Positions 60,240 through 64,000 of a stretch of DNA of 64,000 nt are shown piece after piece. Position numbers and translations under genes: made by a program. Position 1 is the first letter of the stretch. Every line of letters starts with the position of its first letter. Below the pieces are notes generated by a model. It made no database searches, was not told where the DNA came from, and saw only the letters and a program-made list of their open reading frames with translations. Source of the stretch: Cocos nucifera (lineage: Eukaryota > Streptophyta > Magnoliopsida > Arecales > Arecaceae); assembly GCA_006176705.1 (NCBI GenBank), contig QRFJ01000755.1, positions 1,301,525 through 1,365,524 on the forward strand. Reading direction: 5' to 3'.

Positions 60240-61330
60240 GTAAGAAGGATTACATTATGTCCTTAAAAGTACGATCAAAGCCTTCGAACTGTAATTAGTA
60301 GAGCATAAGTTAGTTTTTCTAACTTAGCGTACTTGGTCTTGGCGTCCCTCAAGACTCGACTTATATAGTAGATCGGCTGCTGTACTTTTGTCACTTCTTT
60401 AACTAAGACTGCTGCAAGGGCCGCTGGAAAGATCGGTAGGTACAAAAATAGTTCTTCTCTAGGTTTGGATTTTGCCAGTAGGGAAGGTGAGCTGAGGTAG
60501 TTCTTTAATTTTTCAAATGCCTATTGACATTCGACAATCCAATAGAAGTTCTTTGGCTATTTAAGAACCTGAAAGAAGGGCATGCATCGCTCGATCGATC
60601 TCGAGATGAAGTGGTTTAAGGCTGCTATCTCTTTTATCAGGCGCTAAACTTTTTTTATTGATTTTTGGACAGTCATTTCTTGAATGGCCCAAATCTTCTC
60701 TAGATTTGCTTCGATTCAATGCCTCAATATCATGAACCTCAGGAACTTCTCTGAAGTTACGCCAATGGCGCACTTGATTGGGTTCAACTTCATCTTATAT
60801 CTTTAGAGGGCACTAAAGGTCTCCTCAAGATTAGCTATATGATTTATTGAGGTTCGACTCTTGACAAGCATATTATCTACATAAACCTTCATGTTGCAGC
60901 TAATCTACTCCTTGAAGATATTATTCATTAGGCGTTGGTAGGTTACTCCTGCATTTTTAAGCCCAAAGGACATAATCTTATAACAATAAAGACCATGGTC
61001 AATAATAAAAATAGTCTTCTCCTCATCTTCTTATACCATCCAAATTTGATTATAGTCAAAAAAGACATCCATGAAAGTAAGAAGTTCATGGCCTGAAGTT
61101 GCATCCACCAGTTGATCGATTTTAGGCAAGGGATAACTATCTTTTGGGTAGGTTTTGTTCAACTTCTTAAAGTCTATGCACATTGTCCACTTGCCATTTA
61201 CATTCTTAATAAGGACTACATTGGAAAACTAGTTTAGATAGGAGACTTCTCGGATGAATTTGGCTTTGAGGAGCTTGTCAACTTCTGCTGCAATTGCCTT
61301 CTATCTCTCTAGGGCATAGCTGCACATCTT
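60240..61330 (-). pseudogene. Element D reverse transcriptase
   Basis: Recognisable blocks: NGKWTMCIDFKKLNKTYPKD, SYPLPKIDQLVDATSGHELL, YCYKIMSFGLKNAGVTYQRL, the active-site box KVYVDNMLVKSR (60872-60883) with the second Asp changed to Asn, and LNPIKCAIGVTSEKFLRFM. In the connection domain IYYISRVLRDAKTKYAKLEK is seen. Upstream, DVSAWIPSDMFKIDAEVI and TIDPKHRPVKEKM (61549-61301) mark the protease-RT linker. Frame changes and stops are frequent. Confidence 0.85.
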
Positions 61331-61829
61331 TTCTTTCACTGGCCGATGTTTGGGATCAATAGTCAGATGATGTTTTATAACTTCAGCATCAATTTTGAAC
61401 ATGTCTGAGGGGATCCAAGCAGAAACATCTCCATTTCTCCATAGGAATCCGACGAGTTGCTCTCGTACCTTTTCTCCCAGATTGGAACTGATATGCACTG
61501 TATACTCTTTATTTCCATCATTCAAATGAATTGAGATAAGGTCTTCCATGTGTTCTCCCTGTTCTTCAGTAAGGTCATCCCAGACATCCAGCCCATCAAC
61601 TAGGCAAGAGTCTGATTGTGCGTCTCTTTATAAAGCAATTGAGTAGCAATGCTTTGCTAGAGTTTGATCTCTCCTGACTTCTCCAATCTCATTATTTATT
61701 GAAAACTTTATTTTCAAATAATAAGTCGACAGCATTGCCTGGAGTGCATTGAGACTAGGTTGGTAGAGAATTGCATTGCAAGCAGATGGGGCCTTTACCA
61801 CCAAAAGTTCCACCTACATCCTAGACTAT

Positions 61830-62060
61830 CTTAGATATTGTCCTACAGCCATAGTTAGTGTTATTATCCCTTCAACTGGCACCACATCACTGGTGAAGCC
61901 AACCAGTGGGTACTCATTAGTCCAAGCTAGTTATTAGGTATAGACATTTTGGAGAAAGGATCATAAAATAAGACAACGGTCGAACTTTCATTATCGATAA
62001 GAATGCGGCGGATATTATAGTCTACAATATTTAAAGAAACTACAACCATGTCATTATACA
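61830..62060 (-). pseudogene. Element D protease remnant
   Basis: Reads DYNIRRILIDNES, then VVLFYDPFSKM. This is the aspartic protease box, catalytic Asp at 61993-61995, with the Gly of the LVDNGSS-type motif changed to Glu by G-to-A. It would process the polyprotein. Little else is readable. Confidence 0.7.
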
Positions 62061-62289
62061 GGAACTAAACTTCTTGCACATTTTTTTCAGTGAAAGCGAT
62101 GGGTTCTTCAGTCCTTCATCTTTTAGCTGACCCCTTAGATCCACTGGCCTCCTTCCGTCGAGATCCCCCAAAGATAGGATTAATGATGCCCAGTGGGATC
62201 GATCTTCTTGCTATTTCTCCCTCCTTGATGGTTCTGATTGTGGCAGTGCTCTTGACTACTCTTTTTTTGCCTCAGACCGACGTCGTAGA

Positions 62290-63718
62290 AATCAACCAAG
62301 CGGGTCTCATCTGATGAGCTCCATGATTTCATCTTAGAGCTGAATGCATTCTTTGGTATCGTGATCGTGGTTACGATGGTAGAGACAGTATTTATTTGGA
62401 TTGCACTTGTCAGGATGAGTGCGCATTTTTTTTGCCTCGACAGTTGCTCCTTGATCTCCATCAGCACCTGAGTTTTTGGAGCATTGAGAGGAACGCAGTT
62501 ATGAAATCTTCTGGAAGGAGAGTTCCACCATGCCCTTTGGTCAGGACTCTTTTGTTGACAAGCTTAGGAAGGAGTCTGGGCTCGTCTACGCTTAGGAGGG
62601 ATCTAGGAGTATGATCGAGCTTTACTTAACTTTTCTTCAAGTGCGAGCTTGCTAGATTCTTCCATCTGCCGCTCTCCTATGGCTTCCTCATCCTTTAATT
62701 TGAAGGCCTCTTCAGCTCGGGCTTAACTTTCGCCCCGAGCTAGTAGATCAACAAAATCTCTAGAATATTTTCTCTCTAGAGAGGATAAAAGATCATTTTT
62801 TTAAAGATCTCCCTTTAGTGCAGTCATAGCGATGGATTGGTCCAAATTTTGGACCTCCAGGATAGTGGCATTGAAGTAGTTGATATAAGCTTGGATGGAC
62901 TCTCCTTTCTTTTATTTGATATTAATGAGGGAGTCCGAGCCTCACCTTGGACATCGATTGCTCTTGAAATGAGCCGCAAGTCGATGGCTCATTTGATCGA
63001 AGGAGAAGATCGTGCCTAGCTTTAGCATCGAGTACCAATTTCTTGCTGCTCCATTCAGAGTGGATGGAAAAGCTCGACATAAAATGGCATCTAGCGCACC
63101 ATGGAGTAGCATCATGATTCGGAAGGCCTCTAGGTGGTCGACTGGATCAGTAGTCCCATCGTAGCTCTCGAACTGGAGGGCTTGAAGTTTGATGGAATGG
63201 ACTCCTACATGATTCGAGCAGAGAAGGAGGGATCAGTGTAGATGTCATCATGACGAGCTGGGATGGCATGGCAGAGTTTCTCAGTCTACCAATCCATGTC
63301 CTGAAGCTTCTGATCGAGGACACTATCTCGATTGTAAATCTCAAAGGGCTTCCAACTGTAGATAGCAAATGTCTCTTTCAAAGAGAAATCATGATCAAAA
63401 TTGAGATCTTCTGCTTTTCATTTTTTTCTTTTTAGGAGTAATGGATCTACTGACCTAAGTACGCTTTCTTTGGGTCGGCTGCTGAAATTTTGGTGGGAGG
63501 TTTTTTGATTGGGCTGCCACCGGAGGTTGCTACAAGGCTTGCACCATTTTTGCGAGGCCTCGAACCTACTGCACCAATAGGTTGAACTACTTTGGATCCA
63601 CCATCGCCGTCGGTGGGGAAGGTTGTGGTGCTAGCGATGGTACTGGGACTGGTGGATTTGACTCAGATCTAATAATTAAGGCGGTGGATTGTCGGATGGT
63701 TGTCTTCTTTGGGAGCAT
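62290..63718 (-). pseudogene. Element D gag
   Basis: Probable start MLPKKTTIRQSTALIIRSES at 63718. It continues VDPK*FNLLVQ*VRGLAKMV with TAG stops (minus codons at 63587-63589, 63566-63568 and 63530-63532) exactly where G1 has CAG. The capsid part includes SIQAYINYFNATILEVQNLD and YSRDFVDLLARGES, then PLNAPKTQVLMEIKEQL. The zinc knuckle YCLYHRNHDHDTKEC lies near 62345-62395, a C-x2-H-x4-H-x4-C pattern used by Tat-like gag. Particle-forming protein, not translatable. Confidence 0.85.
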
Positions 63719-63808
63719 CTCTAGAGCTGAAAGGGATCAAATGAATGAAAGATCAAAGAAAGCAAATAAAATTAACTGAGCACTCCTTTTAAAATAAGGG
63801 CTCAGCCC

Positions 63809-63830
63809 CTTCCTCTAGCACCAATTCTGT
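63809..63830 (-). other. Element D primer-binding site region
   Basis: On the minus strand TTGGTGCTAGAGGAAGGG follows the 5' LTR by a few bases and matches G1's site in position and sequence. Confidence 0.65.
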
Positions 63831-63831
63831 T

Positions 63832-64000
63832 GATGCAAAATTTGGTTGACGCTGGACTAGACTGGAGCTAGAAAAAATGAGGTCGCCATCGATGACCTAC
63901 AAGATAAGTCCTGAGCGAAGATGGGGTGGCTCCAATAGGATCCGCCGATGATCAAGTCAGCTCTTCTGCCAATAGAAATGAAATGCTAAGGAAAGAAAGT
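63832..64000 (-). repeat. Element D 5' LTR, cut by the window edge
   Basis: TGTTGATGCAAAATTTGG onwards, collinear with the left LTR from 37023. Only the first ~170 bases are in the window, so the matching target duplication cannot be seen. Confidence 0.8.

Larger units (their letters stand above)
37023..64000 (-). mobile_element. Element D: Ty3/gypsy (Tat-like) retrotransposon, nested and truncated by the window edge
   Basis: The left (3') LTR is 37023-38264 and the right (5') LTR begins at 63832 and runs off the window. Coding order on the minus strand is gag, protease, RT, RNase H, integrase, followed by a long 3' region with a tandem array and an accessory gene on the opposite strand. That layout, the YCLYHRNHDHDTKEC-type knuckle and the LYVDGSSNASGAG RNase H suggest the Tat/Grande-like branch. 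Without the nested C and E the visible part is about 11.7 kb. It is heavily decayed, with three catalytic boxes lost by G-to-A changes. Confidence 0.88.

Noticed and set aside
37023..64000. An integrated pararetrovirus
   Set aside because: Integrase, LTR pair and gypsy gene order are present; no movement or coat protein was seen.

Overview
The window looks like repeat-rich nuclear DNA of a monocot flowering plant. I lean towards a palm, from the general look of the LTR families and the GC-rich host gene, but the sequence alone does not prove it. One credible host gene is present: a three-exon DUF506 (PDDEXK-like) gene on the minus strand at 4870-6195. Almost everything from 8.6 kb to the right edge is LTR retrotransposon sequence, much of it nested.

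Layout: 1-4869, intergenic. 4870-6195, DUF506 gene, with its 5' UTR and promoter to about 6.85 kb. 6850-8647, intergenic and AT-rich. 8648-15073, a complete non-autonomous Ty3/gypsy element (G1, minus orientation) with a perfect 5-bp target-site duplication, a gag remnant, a palindrome-bearing block and a 2.5-kb tandem array. 15079-17201, intergenic and decayed repeats. 17207-22756, a decayed Ty1/copia element (A, plus). 23383-33720, a large decayed Ty1/copia element (B, plus) with 2.4-kb LTRs. A and B both sit in tandem-repeat arrays of an older element, whose polypurine tract and LTR remnant lie at 34423-35084. 35085-36982, a probable solo LTR. 37023 to beyond 64000, a Ty3/gypsy Tat-like element (D, minus) with gag, protease, RT, RNase H and integrase remnants, a tandem hairpin array, and an accessory gene on the opposite strand. 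D is interrupted by copia element C (42711-52801, minus, same family as B) and by a gag-only copia element E (54472-59619, minus).

How the parts relate: G1 and D share the start of gag, the primer-binding-site side, the polypurine-tract side and an array of hairpin units. G1 therefore reads as a non-autonomous relative that would depend on proteins from a D-like element. Stops and lost catalytic residues in A, B, C, D and E are mostly C-to-T or G-to-A changes, often CAG to TAG. This is what long-term cytosine methylation and deamination would leave. No element here appears able to make its own full set of proteins.

No rRNA, tRNA, CRISPR or organellar sequence was recognised. The most interesting material is the repeated inverted-repeat (hairpin) units with paired base changes in G1 and D, the opposite-strand accessory gene of D, and the G1/D partnership.
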